64,000 nucleotides of DNA from Cohnella nanjingensis (GTDB lineage Bacteria; Bacillota; Bacilli; Paenibacillales; Paenibacillaceae). The stretch is taken from the NCBI RefSeq assembly GCF_014212125.1, contig NZ_JACJVP010000055.1:1-64000 (forward strand). Direction: 5' to 3'. Shown here one piece after another: positions 15,646 to 25,128 of this stretch. Below the pieces are notes generated by a model, which made no database searches, was not told the origin of the DNA, and saw nothing but the letters and a program-made list of their open reading frames with translations. Made by a program: the position numbers and the translations under genes. How positions within the stretch are numbered: the stretch's first letter is position 1; each line of letters starts with the position of its first letter.

Positions 15646-16911
15646 TTAAAGCATCGGCGTCCGGTCATGCCAGACGGCGCCGCCGTCGCCGGTATGGAGC
15701 AGCAGCCGGCCTTCCGGATGATCGGGATCCAGCGCGATGACCCAGCCTTCCCGCGGGCTGATCAAGTCGCTGTCCTCTATGCTGACGAGCCGCGCGTCCG
15801 GCGCTTTGGAGAAGGTGACGCCGCCGTCGCCGGTCCGCATCAGTCCGCCTTCGACCGGGCCGGCCCCGACGCTGAGCGGAATCCAGCCCACCGCCACGTT
15901 GGCGAAATCCAGCTTGACCGGGTAAGGGCGGATGCCGGGCAGCTTGTCATTGCGCAGCTTCCAAGCGGCTCCCCCGTCCTCCGTCGCATACAGCTGCGAG
16001 CCGTGCGTATCGGGGTTGGCGAACAGCGCGAAGCCATGTTTTAGGTCCGTGAACTGAATATCGACGGGAGACCACTCCCCGTTCAAACGGGGCGCCGACG
16101 GGAGGAGCGTCCAGTGGCTCCCGCCGTCCTTGGTCTGCCAGATCGCGGTGCGGCAATCCGCGTTCGGAGTGGAGGGCACGGCGCCTCTCGCCGGGCAAGC
16201 GCTCCCGATCCGGCCGACCGCATAGCCCGTTTGCGGATTGAGGAAGGAGATACGGTACGGCGAAGCCTGCTTGTCCGGGATGGAGACGTCCATCCACCGC
16301 CGTCCCATGTCGTGGGAATGCAGGATGCGGCTGCCGGCGCGGACGATGACGTGATTGGCGTTCAAAGCTCGGACCTCTGTCCCTGCCGCATTCGCATCAA
16401 CGTACGCCTCGGTGATCTGCTTCTCCCAAGTGCTGCCGGCGTCGGCGGAGTGGAGGATGGAGAATCGGCCGCAGACCGTCTGTCCGCTCTGCTCCCCGCA
16501 GTCTTGGAGACCGACGAGGAAGCCGTGCTTGGCGTCTCCGAACGAAAAAGTCGCATTTTGCACGCCCGGAACGGCGGAGGAACGCCAATGCGAGCCGGCG
16601 TCGCGGGTATGCCAGATCCGGGTGTCTTTGTCGTTGCCGGACGGCGTTCCGAGCGTCCAGCCCGTCTTGTTATCGACGAATTGAACGCCGGTGAGCAGGA
16701 GGCGTCCGGCTTGCGGGCTCGATGGGGCGGGAGCGGCGCGGGGATCGGGCGCTTGTTGGCGCGTACCCGTCTCCGATTGGAACTGACGGACATCCCCCTT
16801 GTTGGCGGGGGCATGGCGATGCGAATGTACATCCGGCGCCGCGGCGGCCGCATGGGACAGCCAAGCGGCCAGCAGAAGCGGCGTCAGCAGAAGCGCGAGT
16901 TTCTTGGTCAT
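15646..16911 (-). CDS. Secreted BNR/YCF48-like beta-propeller protein
   Basis: A 421-aa exported protein. The signal peptide covers residues 1-25 (MTKKLALLLTPLLLA, cleavage after AAAA), followed by a His/Pro/Gln-rich linker and a propeller built of repeats of the type ATEDGGAAWKLR, HTGDGGAVWHDR and QTKDGGSHWTLL, each with the DxGxxW sialidase/photosystem-assembly signature. The ATG at 16911 is supported by AAGGAG. Function is unknown; such propellers are binding scaffolds or, less often, glycosidases, and no catalytic residues are evident. Two Cys pairs (LQDCGE..TVCG and SACPARG..NADC) could form disulfides. Confidence 0.8.
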   Translation of the reverse strand: MTKKLALLLTPLLLAAWLSHAAAAAPDVHSHRHAPANKGDVRQFQSETGTRQQAPDPRAAPAPSSPQAGRLLLTGVQFVDNKTGWTLGTPSGNDKDTRIWHTRDAGSHWRSSAVPGVQNATFSFGDAKHGFLVGLQDCGEQSGQTVCGRFSILHSADAGSTWEKQITEAYVDANAAGTEVRALNANHVIVRAGSRILHSHDMGRRWMDVSIPDKQASPYRISFLNPQTGYAVGRIGSACPARGAVPSTPNADCRTAIWQTKDGGSHWTLLPSAPRLNGEWSPVDIQFTDLKHGFALFANPDTHGSQLYATEDGGAAWKLRNDKLPGIRPYPVKLDFANVAVGWIPLSVGAGPVEGGLMRTGDGGVTFSKAPDARLVSIEDSDLISPREGWVIALDPDHPEGRLLLHTGDGGAVWHDRTPML

Positions 16912-17067
16912 GGTGACACATCTCCTTGATAGTTGGTCGATCGCGCGATAGAGACCGTCGGACCCTAGCATTTCCATTCCGGGCGCGAACCAAACGGACG
17001 GTTGCGTGACGCCGGGGCATTCGGTACGATGAAGGAGATGAAGATAGCGGGTACAGGAGGTTCAACA

Positions 17068-17859
17068 ATGGCACTTATTCATTGCAATTACGGGTCGGAG
17101 ACCCTCGGCTTGTCCGTCTCGATGGACGTGATCCTGCCCGAACGCAGCTATTCTCAGGCCAAGCAAGCAGGCACTGCGGGACGCGCGGAGAAATATCCGG
17201 TGCTTTACCTGCTGCACGGTCTGTCCGACGATCATACGATCTGGCAGCGGCGCACGTCTATCGAACGGTACGTCAGCGGGATGAACCTGGCGGTCGTCAT
17301 GCCGACCGTCTATCGCGGCTTCTACACGGACATGAAACAAGGCTATGCGTATTGGACGTTCATCAGCGAGGAGCTGCCCCATATCGCGCAGACGCTGTTC
17401 CCCCTGTCCGATCGGCGCGAGGACAACTTCGTGGCGGGGCTCTCCATGGGCGGATACGGCGCGTTCAAGCTCGGCCTGCGCCGGCCCGACCGGTTCGCGG
17501 CGGCGGCCAGCCTCTCCGGCGCGCTGGATATTCTAGCGCTTGACGTAGAAGGCGCACCCCTCTCCCGGCGCGAGTATGCGAATGTCTTCGGCGGCGGTGA
17601 AGCGGCGACAGGGAGCGACGACGATCTGCTCGCCGTCGCCGAGCGGCTGAAGCAGTCCGGCGTGCCCGCCCCGAAGCTGTTCCAGTGCTGCGGGACCGAA
17701 GACTTCCTTTACGAGGACAATCAGCGCTTCTTGGGCCGCGCCCGCGAGCTGGGACTGGACCTGACCTACGAAGAGGAACCCGGCGATCACGATTGGGCGT
17801 ATTGGGACAAGAAGATCCAACGCGTGCTTGAATGGCTGCCATTGGAGAGCCGCGGTTAA
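17068..17859 (+). CDS. Esterase D/FrmB-like alpha/beta hydrolase
   Basis: A 263-aa cytoplasmic serine hydrolase. The nucleophile elbow GLSMGGYG places S126 as nucleophile. [14 protein letters not shown] gives the oxyanion region, and the C-terminal GDHDWAYWD carries the expected His. It resembles short-chain (tributyrin/acetyl) esterases of Gram-positive bacteria. AGGAGG lies 7 nt before the ATG at 17068; a longer start at 17002 lacks this. The substrate is unknown, with deacetylation of sugars or a generic carboxylesterase the most likely roles. Confidence 0.85.
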   Translation: MALIHCNYGSETLGLSVSMDVILPERSYSQAKQAGTAGRAEKYPVLYLLHGLSDDHTIWQRRTSIERYVSGMNLAVVMPTVYRGFYTDMKQGYAYWTFISEELPHIAQTLFPLSDRREDNFVAGLSMGGYGAFKLGLRRPDRFAAAASLSGALDILALDVEGAPLSRREYANVFGGGEAATGSDDDLLAVAERLKQSGVPAPKLFQCCGTEDFLYEDNQRFLGRARELGLDLTYEEEPGDHDWAYWDKKIQRVLEWLPLESRG

Positions 17860-17976
17860 GCGGATGAAGGTCATGCTTGACGAGGGGATGGATCGGGATA
17901 GGCGGTTCGCCTATTTTTTCATGCGGAGCGGGGTACATTAACGTTGCTGAATCTGCGACGAAATGGAGGCACTCCC

Positions 17977-18621
17977 ATGAAATTTTTCCTCGATACGGCT
18001 AACGTCGACGAGATCCGCCGGATCGCCAAGCTCGGCCTGGTCGACGGCGTGACGACCAATCCTTCGCTCGTGGCCAAGGAAGGCCGCGACTTCAAAGAAG
18101 TGGTGCAGGAGATCTGCAGCTTCGTCAGCGGCCCGGTCAGCGCCGAGGTGATCGGCACCAAGGCGGAGGATATGCTGCGGGAGGCGGAAGACATCGCCAC
18201 GTGGGCGCCGAACGTCGTCATCAAGCTCCCGCTGACGGAGGATGGCTTGTACGCCACCCACGCGCTGAAGCAGAAGGGCGTCAAGACCAACGTGACGCTC
18301 GTCTTCTCCGCCGCCCAAGGCCTGATGGCCGCGAAGGCCGGCGCCACCTACATCAGCCCGTTCGTCGGACGTCTCGACGATATCGGCGGTGACGGGATGA
18401 AGCTCGTATCCGATCTGCGGGATATCCTGTTCAACTACGACTACGAGACCGAGATCATCGTCGCCAGCATCCGCAGCATCCGGCACCTGGAGGAAGCGGC
18501 CGTAGCCGGCGCGCATATCGCGACGATCCCGGGCTCGCTCCTGCCGGCGCTGTGGAAACACCCGCTCACCGATATCGGCATCGAGATGTTCTTGGCGGAT
18601 TGGAACAAGAGTCGAAAGTGA
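17977..18621 (+). CDS. tal: Transaldolase (short TalC/FSA-type)
   Basis: A 214-aa single-domain transaldolase of the TalC/fructose-6-phosphate-aldolase-like subfamily. [11 protein letters not shown], the [15 protein letters not shown] block and K83 (in [12 protein letters not shown]), the Schiff-base lysine, are all present, as are [14 protein letters not shown] and [13 protein letters not shown]. It transfers dihydroxyacetone units in the non-oxidative pentose phosphate pathway, complementing the transketolase at 36.8 kb. GGAGG lies 7 nt before the ATG. It is a single gene with a terminator. Confidence 0.95.
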   Translation: MKFFLDTANVDEIRRIAKLGLVDGVTTNPSLVAKEGRDFKEVVQEICSFVSGPVSAEVIGTKAEDMLREAEDIATWAPNVVIKLPLTEDGLYATHALKQKGVKTNVTLVFSAAQGLMAAKAGATYISPFVGRLDDIGGDGMKLVSDLRDILFNYDYETEIIVASIRSIRHLEEAAVAGAHIATIPGSLLPALWKHPLTDIGIEMFLADWNKSRK

Positions 18622-18648
18622 GGGGAATTATTCAAGTGAGAAAGTGAG

Positions 18649-18695
18649 CACAACGAGCCCTGACGCACTTTGCATCGGGGTTCGTTGTGTTTTTT
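18649..18695 (+). terminator. Rho-independent terminator of the transaldolase gene
   Basis: CACAACGA..CC pairs with GG..TCGTTGTG, followed by six T residues. It marks the border between GC-rich core sequence and the AT-richer island that begins here. Confidence 0.88.
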
Positions 18696-18849
18696 GTAAT
18701 GCATAGCTTGCAGAAGAGATATGGAATTGATTCGCTTGTTTCCTTTTTTTTGTCCAGCAAGGATTATGGTAACGAAGCGTCGAACAAAAAGACAATGTTG
18801 GTCGTACCATAACAAATGCATCGGACTAACTCAGGGCAAAGGAGAATAT

Positions 18850-19371
18850 ATGGATTTTCAAGTGCTGCAATCCAGAATCGAGGCGGCTGCCAAGGAGGCA
18901 TTCGAGCAAGTAAGAAACAAATATCCCGGGCAAATCTTTTGCGGTTACGCCTTGTATTCCGACTCGGATGCAATCACCGTTTGTCCGGCGGTAAACTCAA
19001 CCGGTAACTTGAACAAAATGATGGCCGGCGACCCTGAAGATGCGGTTTACTATCGATGGAGTCCGGGGGAATGGGATCATGAATTTGAAGGTGCTGAATG
19101 CTTTAAAGAAATATCCGATCTATTGTATAACAAAGTAAAGGACATGAAATCGACGGAAAGTCACAAGCGCTTTAATGAAAATGTATACGAGTGTTGCGTG
19201 GCAGCGCTTGATTCGCTGAAGAAGGAAGGCTTTTTCTTCGATATGAACGAATCGGGAGTAGTGGTTTTTACGGTATCGGATGCCACACATGCACTGGAAT
19301 GCGATTGGATTGCCCGATTGAACAGTAATGAACTTGCTCTGGAATTTCAGAATTGGATTGGCGGCAGTTGA
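18850..19371 (+). CDS. DUF4303-family protein
   Basis: A 173-aa cytoplasmic protein. FCGYALYSDSDAITVCPAVNS and YYRWSPGEWDHEFEGAE are characteristic of DUF4303 proteins, of unknown biochemical role. AAAGGAG precedes the ATG at 18850. Codon and base composition are visibly AT-richer than the flanking genes. It is the first and only clearly intact full-size member of a run of small immunity-like genes (18.8-20.95 kb), two of which are disrupted. An immunity role is an inference from the neighbourhood. Confidence 0.75.
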   Translation: MDFQVLQSRIEAAAKEAFEQVRNKYPGQIFCGYALYSDSDAITVCPAVNSTGNLNKMMAGDPEDAVYYRWSPGEWDHEFEGAECFKEISDLLYNKVKDMKSTESHKRFNENVYECCVAALDSLKKEGFFFDMNESGVVVFTVSDATHALECDWIARLNSNELALEFQNWIGGS

Positions 19372-19388
19372 TGATAGTGGTGAGAAAG

Positions 19389-20186
19389 ATGTGTATGGGG
19401 ATGGCTATGTACGACGCAAGTGATGTCACTCCACTTGAGGCTTGCAATGTCGGCGAGTCTTTCTTTGATGCTATCGGTGCAAGTATTACAACTACCGGGT
19501 ACTATACATACAAAAATGATGAAGATGGACTCCATGTTGATTGGATTGAAACGTCACTCTCCGATCTCAAGAGTAAAATAGTCTCTAAAGAAGTTACGGC
19601 ATTTAGATTATACAGTGAACAAAATGGCTATTCTCCATGATTTGCATCCTTCGGGTACATGACCGATGCGTTTGGCAGCTTTCAACACATGGATGCTCAG
19701 TGTGCTGTGCCTATTGACGACATTTATGATCATTTCATCGGCTTTGTGGAGGATGCATCGAAGAAAATTAGCTACCCGTATGGAATCGTGTATGCTGCAA
19801 AAAAAGTGACAGACGCATTTTACTATGCGGAGGGCGAGAAACTGATCAAATTGTTTCCATGCGAGGATCCGAGGATCTTTAACAAAGAAACTCCCGGGAG
19901 GTATAAAGGGAAAGCTCGTTACAGGGGGGATATGCTGAGAATGGTATACCCTTGCAATATGATAAACGAAAACCATCTTCGTATACAAATCCAGGGCATG
20001 ACGCTTGGAGAATGGATTGTCAATGAAAGAAGCCTCGGCTCTCTAAGGAAAATCTGCAATGATTTGTGGCTTTGGGAGGTTGGGAAAGAGGAAATTGAAG
20101 GTGCTAACAAATGCCTCGGAGACGCCGGAATTCTGCTAGCCTGGCAGTCGCCCTCTCCGACAAAGCCCTCTAGAACTTTACCTTAG
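19389..20186 (+). pseudogene. Immunity-like gene interrupted by an in-frame TGA
   Basis: Two stretches in the same frame (19389-19637 and 19641-20186) are separated by one TGA codon at 19638-19640; the reading ...EQNGYSP-stop-FASFGYMTDAF continues smoothly across it. Combined it would encode about 265 aa. The second half has YGIVYAAKKVTDAF and IQGMTLGEWIVNERSLG blocks but no domain I can name. The first part overlaps or abuts the DUF4303 stop. A second start at 19659 lacks a ribosome-binding site, so two separate genes are less likely than one gene with a nonsense mutation. Confidence 0.6.
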
Positions 20187-20222
20187 AGCCTCTGCCGATT
20201 CCGATACGATTGAGGAGATATC

Positions 20223-20515
20223 ATGTCCGTAATACATGCCTACCTTGCGAAGTCGTCACATCCTTATTCCCAAGAGCGTTTTGCCTCCGAAATAAGCGCC
20301 TATTTTGATTTTGAAACAAAGAATGGTCTGAAAATTGGGGCATCATCGAATCCGTTCACGAACGAAAGATATGCAACTCTTCATTGGCCAGGTTGGAATT
20401 TTTCGGCGCATTTTGAAACGGGCCGCGCTGTAGCCGAAGTTGCAATTACATTGCAAGCGCCTTCAAGGATTGTCCGCCTGTACGGATAAAATTAAATCGA
20501 ATAGAACAGGAGTGA
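20223..20515 (+). pseudogene. Small immunity-like gene with a one-base frameshift
   Basis: Good start (GAGGAG then ATG at 20223). The main frame ends at 20489 with an odd tail (LQAPSRIVRLYG). Skipping one base near 20442-20444 gives NYIASAFKDCPP and VRIKLNRIEQE, ending at a TGA (20513-20515) that overlaps the next ATG as TGATG. That stop-start coupling is typical of a functional operon and argues that the shifted frame is the ancestral end (about 98 aa). No family recognised. Confidence 0.6.
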
Positions 20516-20952
20516 TGGCTTTGCAGCTTTCAGACTCCAACCATGCCGAAATAACCGCGCTGTGTAAACAAGGCGATGATTTGGTGAAGGCAGGCGATCT
20601 TGAGGCGGGTAAGCAAAACTACGTTGCCGCCCTTCGTTTATTGCCGGAAAACCATCGAGAGTGGGAAGCCGCAACGTGGATATACGTGGCGATCGGGGAT
20701 GTCCATTTTCGCATGAAGAATTACGATAAGGCTTTCAAGTGTTTTTTTAATGCTGTACAGTGTCCGAAGGGGTTGGGTAATCCCTATATTCATCTTCGGC
20801 TGGGGCAGCTGTATTATGAACAGGAGAATCTTGAAAAGGCGACAGACGAGTTAACCCGGGCTTACATGGGCGCCGGTATTGGAATTTTTATGGAAGACGA
20901 CCCCAAATATCTTGCGTTTTTGGAGATGAAAATAGAAACGTCGGGCAGATAA
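20515..20952 (+). CDS. Tetratricopeptide-repeat protein
   Basis: About 145 aa, with two or three TPR-like helical pairs: AEITALCKQGDDLVKAGDLEAGKQ broken across residues 8-32, ATWIYVAIGDVHFRMKNYDKA and IHLRLGQLYYEQENLEKA. The ATG at 20515 is only 2 nt from AGGAG, while a TTG at 20521 has ideal spacing and may be the true start. Small TPR proteins of this type often sit downstream of toxin/immunity genes in Bacillales. It is the last gene of the island. Confidence 0.65.
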   Translation: MALQLSDSNHAEITALCKQGDDLVKAGDLEAGKQNYVAALRLLPENHREWEAATWIYVAIGDVHFRMKNYDKAFKCFFNAVQCPKGLGNPYIHLRLGQLYYEQENLEKATDELTRAYMGAGIGIFMEDDPKYLAFLEMKIETSGR

Positions 20953-21137
20953 TAGTGGAACTAATTTGATCCGCGGCAGTGGTTCCCCGGCACAGAAAGT
21001 ATTGACGAATTTTGGCAGTCATGGTAAGTTAGTTTTACATTTCATACGGCAAGCGGAAGCACCGCGAATTTCGATGCGATAGCATCGGGGTTTGCGGTGT
21101 TTTTTGCGTTTGCCGTTACAGACGAGGGGTGGGATCG

Positions 21138-22277
21138 ATGGGGGCAAGGTTGGTGCTGGCGGCGGCGCAGCCCGGATATGCCGCCAAGCTGGCCCGGTAC
21201 TTGAAGGAGACGGAGCGGGACTGGGAAGTCGTCTCTTTCACGCAGGAGGTGGCGTTGGCGCGTTACATCTTGGATACGCCGTCGTTCGATATGCTGGTGA
21301 TTCATCCGTGCCTGCTTGGGCGCGTACGAGAGCAACTGCCGCCTGGGGCGAACATCGTGCTGCTGACGGAGTCTTCCGCCGGGACGGAGGAAGGCGGGGA
21401 ATTCCCGGTGCTGTCGCAGTTCCAGCCGATGTCTCGTCTCGCGGCGGGCATTCGGGCGCGGTTAGCGGGAGGCGAACGCCGGAGGACGTCCGAGGGTCCG
21501 GCGGTCTGGACGGTCTTCTCGGCGTCGGGAGGCGTGGGGAAGACCGCGTTGGCCCTGAATCTGGCTCGCCAGGCGAGGGAGCGCGGCAGGCGCGCTTTCT
21601 ATCTCAATCTAGAGCCTCTTAATGCCACGGACTTGGTCTTCGGAGGTGGAGATCCCGATTCCTTGACCAGTCTGCTGTATGTCCTTCAAGCCCATCCGGA
21701 TAACGGCGCACAGGAGCTCAAACGGCTGACTGAACGCCGCTCTCCGATCGGTGCAGGCTATATCGACGCTCCGGAGCATCCTGCGGAACGTCTAGCGCTG
21801 ACGACGGATCGGCTGCGGTTGCTGCTCGACGCGCTGCGCGAATCGAGCGGCAGCGATGTGATCGTCGTCGATGCGGACAGCGGGTGCGGAGAGTGGCACC
21901 GTTCGTTGCTGGAGATGAGCACGGAGGTGTTGTGGCTCGCCATAGACGACATTCAGAGTCTGCGGAAGGCGGAGAAGCTGGCGAACGAGTGGCAGGGCAA
22001 GCTGTCGGGATTCCCCGGCAAATGTACGTTCGTCCTGAACAAACAAGAGGGAACGCCGTTGAACGTATGGAAAACGCCGGGAGGCGCGCCTGCTTTTTCG
22101 CTACCGCATATCTCTCAGTGGGAGAGGCTCGCTTCAATGCAACCGCTCCTGCAATCGTCCGCGTATAGCGGAGCGGTCGACCGCCTTCTAGATCGGCTGT
22201 GCTCGACGCAAGACGGTGTTACTGTACGGCCAGACATGCTTGTGATAGAAGGGGCGGGATCCCCTTGGGCGAGATGA
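21138..22277 (+). CDS. tadZ: TadZ/CpaE-like ATPase of the Tad pilus system
   Basis: A 379-aa protein. The N-terminal ~115 residues resemble an atypical receiver domain (FTQEVALARYILD, FDMLVIHPC), and the C-terminal half is a MinD/ParA-type ATPase with P-loop SASGGVGKTALAL at about 128-140. TadZ/CpaE localises the pilus machine at the pole or membrane. The ATG at 21138 follows GAGGGG. It is the first gene of a ten-gene Tad operon and overlaps the next gene as ATGA. Confidence 0.85.
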   Translation: MGARLVLAAAQPGYAAKLARYLKETERDWEVVSFTQEVALARYILDTPSFDMLVIHPCLLGRVREQLPPGANIVLLTESSAGTEEGGEFPVLSQFQPMSRLAAGIRARLAGGERRRTSEGPAVWTVFSASGGVGKTALALNLARQARERGRRAFYLNLEPLNATDLVFGGGDPDSLTSLLYVLQAHPDNGAQELKRLTERRSPIGAGYIDAPEHPAERLALTTDRLRLLLDALRESSGSDVIVVDADSGCGEWHRSLLEMSTEVLWLAIDDIQSLRKAEKLANEWQGKLSGFPGKCTFVLNKQEGTPLNVWKTPGGAPAFSLPHISQWERLASMQPLLQSSAYSGAVDRLLDRLCSTQDGVTVRPDMLVIEGAGSPWAR

Positions 22278-23506
22278 GCTTGTCCGCGGAAGAGCTGGCG
22301 GCGCTGCGGGAGGCGGTGCGGTCGAGGCTCGCATGGGAGTCTGCCGTCTCCGACGAGGAGCTGCGGGCATTGATCGAGGCGGAGCTGTTCCGTCTTGGCC
22401 GCATTCGCGCCTTGACCGCGGCCGACCGGAGCGCGGCGGTGAATCGGCTGTTCCATTCGTTCCGCGGCTTGGATGCGCTGCAGCCGCTCCTGGAGGATCC
22501 GGAAGTTACGGAGATCATGATCAACGGCCACGACCGCATCTTCGTCGAGCGGAGCGGGGAGGTTCAGGCCGTGCCGTTCGGCTTCGAGAGCCGGGAGCGG
22601 CTGGAGGACTTGATCCAGTCGATGGTCGGCAGGGTGAACCGGATCGTGAACGAGTCGTCTCCCATCGTGGATGCCAGGCTGCCGGACGGTTCGCGGGTGC
22701 ATGTCGTGCTGCCTCCGATTGCCCTCCAAGGACCGACGGTGACGATTCGCCGGTTTCCCGCTCAGCCGCTCGGGATGGCCGACTTGGTCGGCAGAGGCGC
22801 GCTGACGCAGGAGGCGTCGGATCTGCTTCGCGAGCTGGTGCAGGCGAAGTACAACTTGTTCATCAGCGGAGGCACCGGATCCGGCAAGACGACGTTCCTG
22901 AACGCGCTCGCCCAGTGGATCCCGCCGGAGGAACGGGTGATTACGATCGAGGATGCGGCCGAGCTGCAGATTCGCGGCGTGCCGAACGTCGTATCGCTGG
23001 AGACGCGGAACGCGAATACGGAGGGCAAAGGGCGCATCGGCATGCGGGAGCTGATTCGGGCTTCGCTGCGGATGCGGCCGAACCGGATCATCGTAGGCGA
23101 AGTCCGGGGCGAAGAGGCGCTCGACATGCTGCAGGCGATGAATACGGGACATGAAGGGAGCCTCTCTACGGGCCATAGCAACGGAGCGCGAGACATGATC
23201 TCCCGCTTGGAGACGATGGTGCTGAGCGGCGCCGATCTGCCGGTACCGGTCGTGAGGCAGCAGATCGCATCGGCGCTGGACATCGTCGTTCATCTCAGCC
23301 GGTTCCGAGATAGCAGCCGCAAAGTGGTGGAGATCAGCGAGATATCGGGTTTGCGGGACGGGGAGGTGGCCTTCAATCCGTTGTTCCGGTTCGAAGAAGA
23401 CGGCGAGACGGACGGCAAAGTGCGCGGGAAGCTCATGCGCGTGGGCGAGCTGGCGGACGTGCGCAAGCTGCATTTCGCTGGAAAGGGGGAGGCGATTCGG
23501 GGATGA
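22274..23506 (+). CDS. tadA: TadA/CpaF secretion ATPase
   Basis: A 410-aa hexameric assembly ATPase. The Walker A SGGTGSGKTT is at about 198-207 and is followed by VITIEDAAELQI (Asp box), the IGMRELIRASLRMRPNRI signature and GEVRGEEALDMLQAMNTGHEGSLSTGHSN broken here as Walker B and His box. It powers pilin extrusion on the inner face of the membrane. The start ATG overlaps the tadZ stop (ATGA), and its own stop overlaps tadB the same way, so translation is coupled. Confidence 0.95.
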   Translation: MSLSAEELAALREAVRSRLAWESAVSDEELRALIEAELFRLGRIRALTAADRSAAVNRLFHSFRGLDALQPLLEDPEVTEIMINGHDRIFVERSGEVQAVPFGFESRERLEDLIQSMVGRVNRIVNESSPIVDARLPDGSRVHVVLPPIALQGPTVTIRRFPAQPLGMADLVGRGALTQEASDLLRELVQAKYNLFISGGTGSGKTTFLNALAQWIPPEERVITIEDAAELQIRGVPNVVSLETRNANTEGKGRIGMRELIRASLRMRPNRIIVGEVRGEEALDMLQAMNTGHEGSLSTGHSNGARDMISRLETMVLSGADLPVPVVRQQIASALDIVVHLSRFRDSSRKVVEISEISGLRDGEVAFNPLFRFEEDGETDGKVRGKLMRVGELADVRKLHFAGKGEAIRG

Positions 23507-24243
23507 CGGATTATCGCGTGTATCCGCTCGACCGAAGACAGCGCGTCGCGGCCGTGTTGGCGGGATGCTTGTGCTGCTACGCCATCGTATGGCTGATGTA
23601 CCGGCAGCCGGTCATCGCGCTGATCGGCGCCCCTTGCGGCTTTTTCTACCCTCGGATGCTGCAAGAGCGATTGCGGCGCAAACGCCAAGCCCGGCTGCGG
23701 TTGCATTTCAAGGATGCGCTTCACGCACTGTCCTCGCTGCTAACCGCGGGCCGCTCGGTGGAGAATGCGTTCGGCGCGCTGGAGGACGATCTTTCCCTCC
23801 TGATCGGCGACCCGAATGCCGACTTGCTGCGCGAGATCCGGGTGATCGTCAATCGGCTGCGCAACGGAGAGCCGCTAGAACGGCCGCTGTCCGATCTCGC
23901 CGAACGAAGCGGCTTGGAGGAGATGAACCACTTCGCAGAGGTGTTCCGGATCTGCAAGCGCGCGGGCGGCGATCTGGTGGAGGTCGTCCGGCGGACGTCC
24001 GGCCTGATCGGAGAGAAGATGGAGGTGGAGCAGGAAGTGGCGGTATTGATCGCGCAGAAGCGGTTTGAATCCCGGCTCATGATGGGGATGCCCTTTGGCT
24101 TCGTCGGCCTGCTCGGCTTTTTCGCGGGCGAGTATATGGCGCCGCTGCGGCAGGGAGGCGGCATCCTCGTGCTGACGGTGTGTCTCTTTCTCTTGGCTGG
24201 ATGCTGTCTATGGATGCTGAAGATTATGGACATTCGCTTATGA
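23503..24243 (+). CDS. tadB: TadB-like type II secretion F-domain membrane protein
   Basis: A 246-aa protein: two transmembrane helices near residues 15-50, a cytoplasmic four-helix T2SF domain (about 70-185, with LHALSSLLTAGRSVENAF and AEVFRICKRAGGDLVEVVRRT), then two C-terminal transmembrane helices. It forms the inner-membrane platform with TadC and couples it to the TadA ATPase. ATGA overlaps occur at both ends. Confidence 0.9.
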   Translation: MTDYRVYPLDRRQRVAAVLAGCLCCYAIVWLMYRQPVIALIGAPCGFFYPRMLQERLRRKRQARLRLHFKDALHALSSLLTAGRSVENAFGALEDDLSLLIGDPNADLLREIRVIVNRLRNGEPLERPLSDLAERSGLEEMNHFAEVFRICKRAGGDLVEVVRRTSGLIGEKMEVEQEVAVLIAQKRFESRLMMGMPFGFVGLLGFFAGEYMAPLRQGGGILVLTVCLFLLAGCCLWMLKIMDIRL

Positions 24244-25106
24244 CGGGCGCGATTCTGGCGGCGTACAACGGATTGCTCGCGATCGGCTATGCCTGGTTAT
24301 GCCTACGCGCTTGGCGCCATCGTCTAAACCAGCCGAAGCGGCGCAAGAAGCATCTGTTGTTCGATCCGATGGAGGCGCTGCTGTCGCTCGGTCCCGTCTG
24401 GCGTTGGTTAGTGCCCAAGCTGCAGCAGCCCCAATCCGCGCTCGCGGTGTTGAACGGCGGGGTCTGCACCCGGGATACGCTGCGGCGGTGGGCGGGGGAA
24501 GCGGCCGGATATGGAGCCGGCGCCCTCTGCATCGCTGCCCTCCTCGGATGGCTGTCAGGGAGTCCGACGTTGGTCGGCCTTGGCGTCGTCATGGGCGCGG
24601 TTTTGCCTCTGCTACGCTGGCAGGAACTGCGCAAGAAGCTTAACTTTCGCCGCCAAGCGATCGTGCTGGAGCTGCCGGAGCTGCTGAACCGGCTGCTCTT
24701 GATGGTGAACGCCGGCGAGAACGTGATGCGCGCGTTGGAGAAGTGCCAGGAGCGCAAGCCTGGCGCCGCGCCGCATCCGCTCTACGTCGAATTGGGCGCG
24801 GCGCTGGAGGCGGCGAAGCGCGGGGAGCCGCTCGCCGTGGCGTTGGAGGAATTCGGCCGGCGCTGCGCGGTGCCCGAAGCGAAGCTGTTCGCCACCACGC
24901 TGCTGATGAACGCGCGGCGGGGCGGCGACCTGTTCGTAACGGCGCTGCGGGAGCTGTCGCGGACGCTATGGGAACGCCGCAAAGCAGCCGCCCGCACGTT
25001 GGGCGAGCAAGCCTCGTCGCGGCTGGCGTTTCCCCTCGCGCTTATTTTCTTGTTGATCATGGTGCTGGTCGGCGCGCCATCCTTCTTCTTGATGGCGAAC
25101 GGATAA
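24240..25106 (+). CDS. tadC: TadC-like type II secretion F-domain membrane protein
   Basis: A 288-aa platform protein with N-terminal helices, a T2SF domain (LPELLNRLLLMVNAGENVMRALE then FATTLLMNARRGGDLF across about 155-250) and a C-terminal hydrophobic anchor. The ATG at 24240 overlaps the tadB stop. A longer in-frame start at 24180 would lie inside tadB and has no ribosome-binding site. Confidence 0.9.
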   Translation: MTGAILAAYNGLLAIGYAWLCLRAWRHRLNQPKRRKKHLLFDPMEALLSLGPVWRWLVPKLQQPQSALAVLNGGVCTRDTLRRWAGEAAGYGAGALCIAALLGWLSGSPTLVGLGVVMGAVLPLLRWQELRKKLNFRRQAIVLELPELLNRLLLMVNAGENVMRALEKCQERKPGAAPHPLYVELGAALEAAKRGEPLAVALEEFGRRCAVPEAKLFATTLLMNARRGGDLFVTALRELSRTLWERRKAAARTLGEQASSRLAFPLALIFLLIMVLVGAPSFFLMANG

Positions 25107-25128
25107 CAAACCTAAGGAGGCATGCAAG

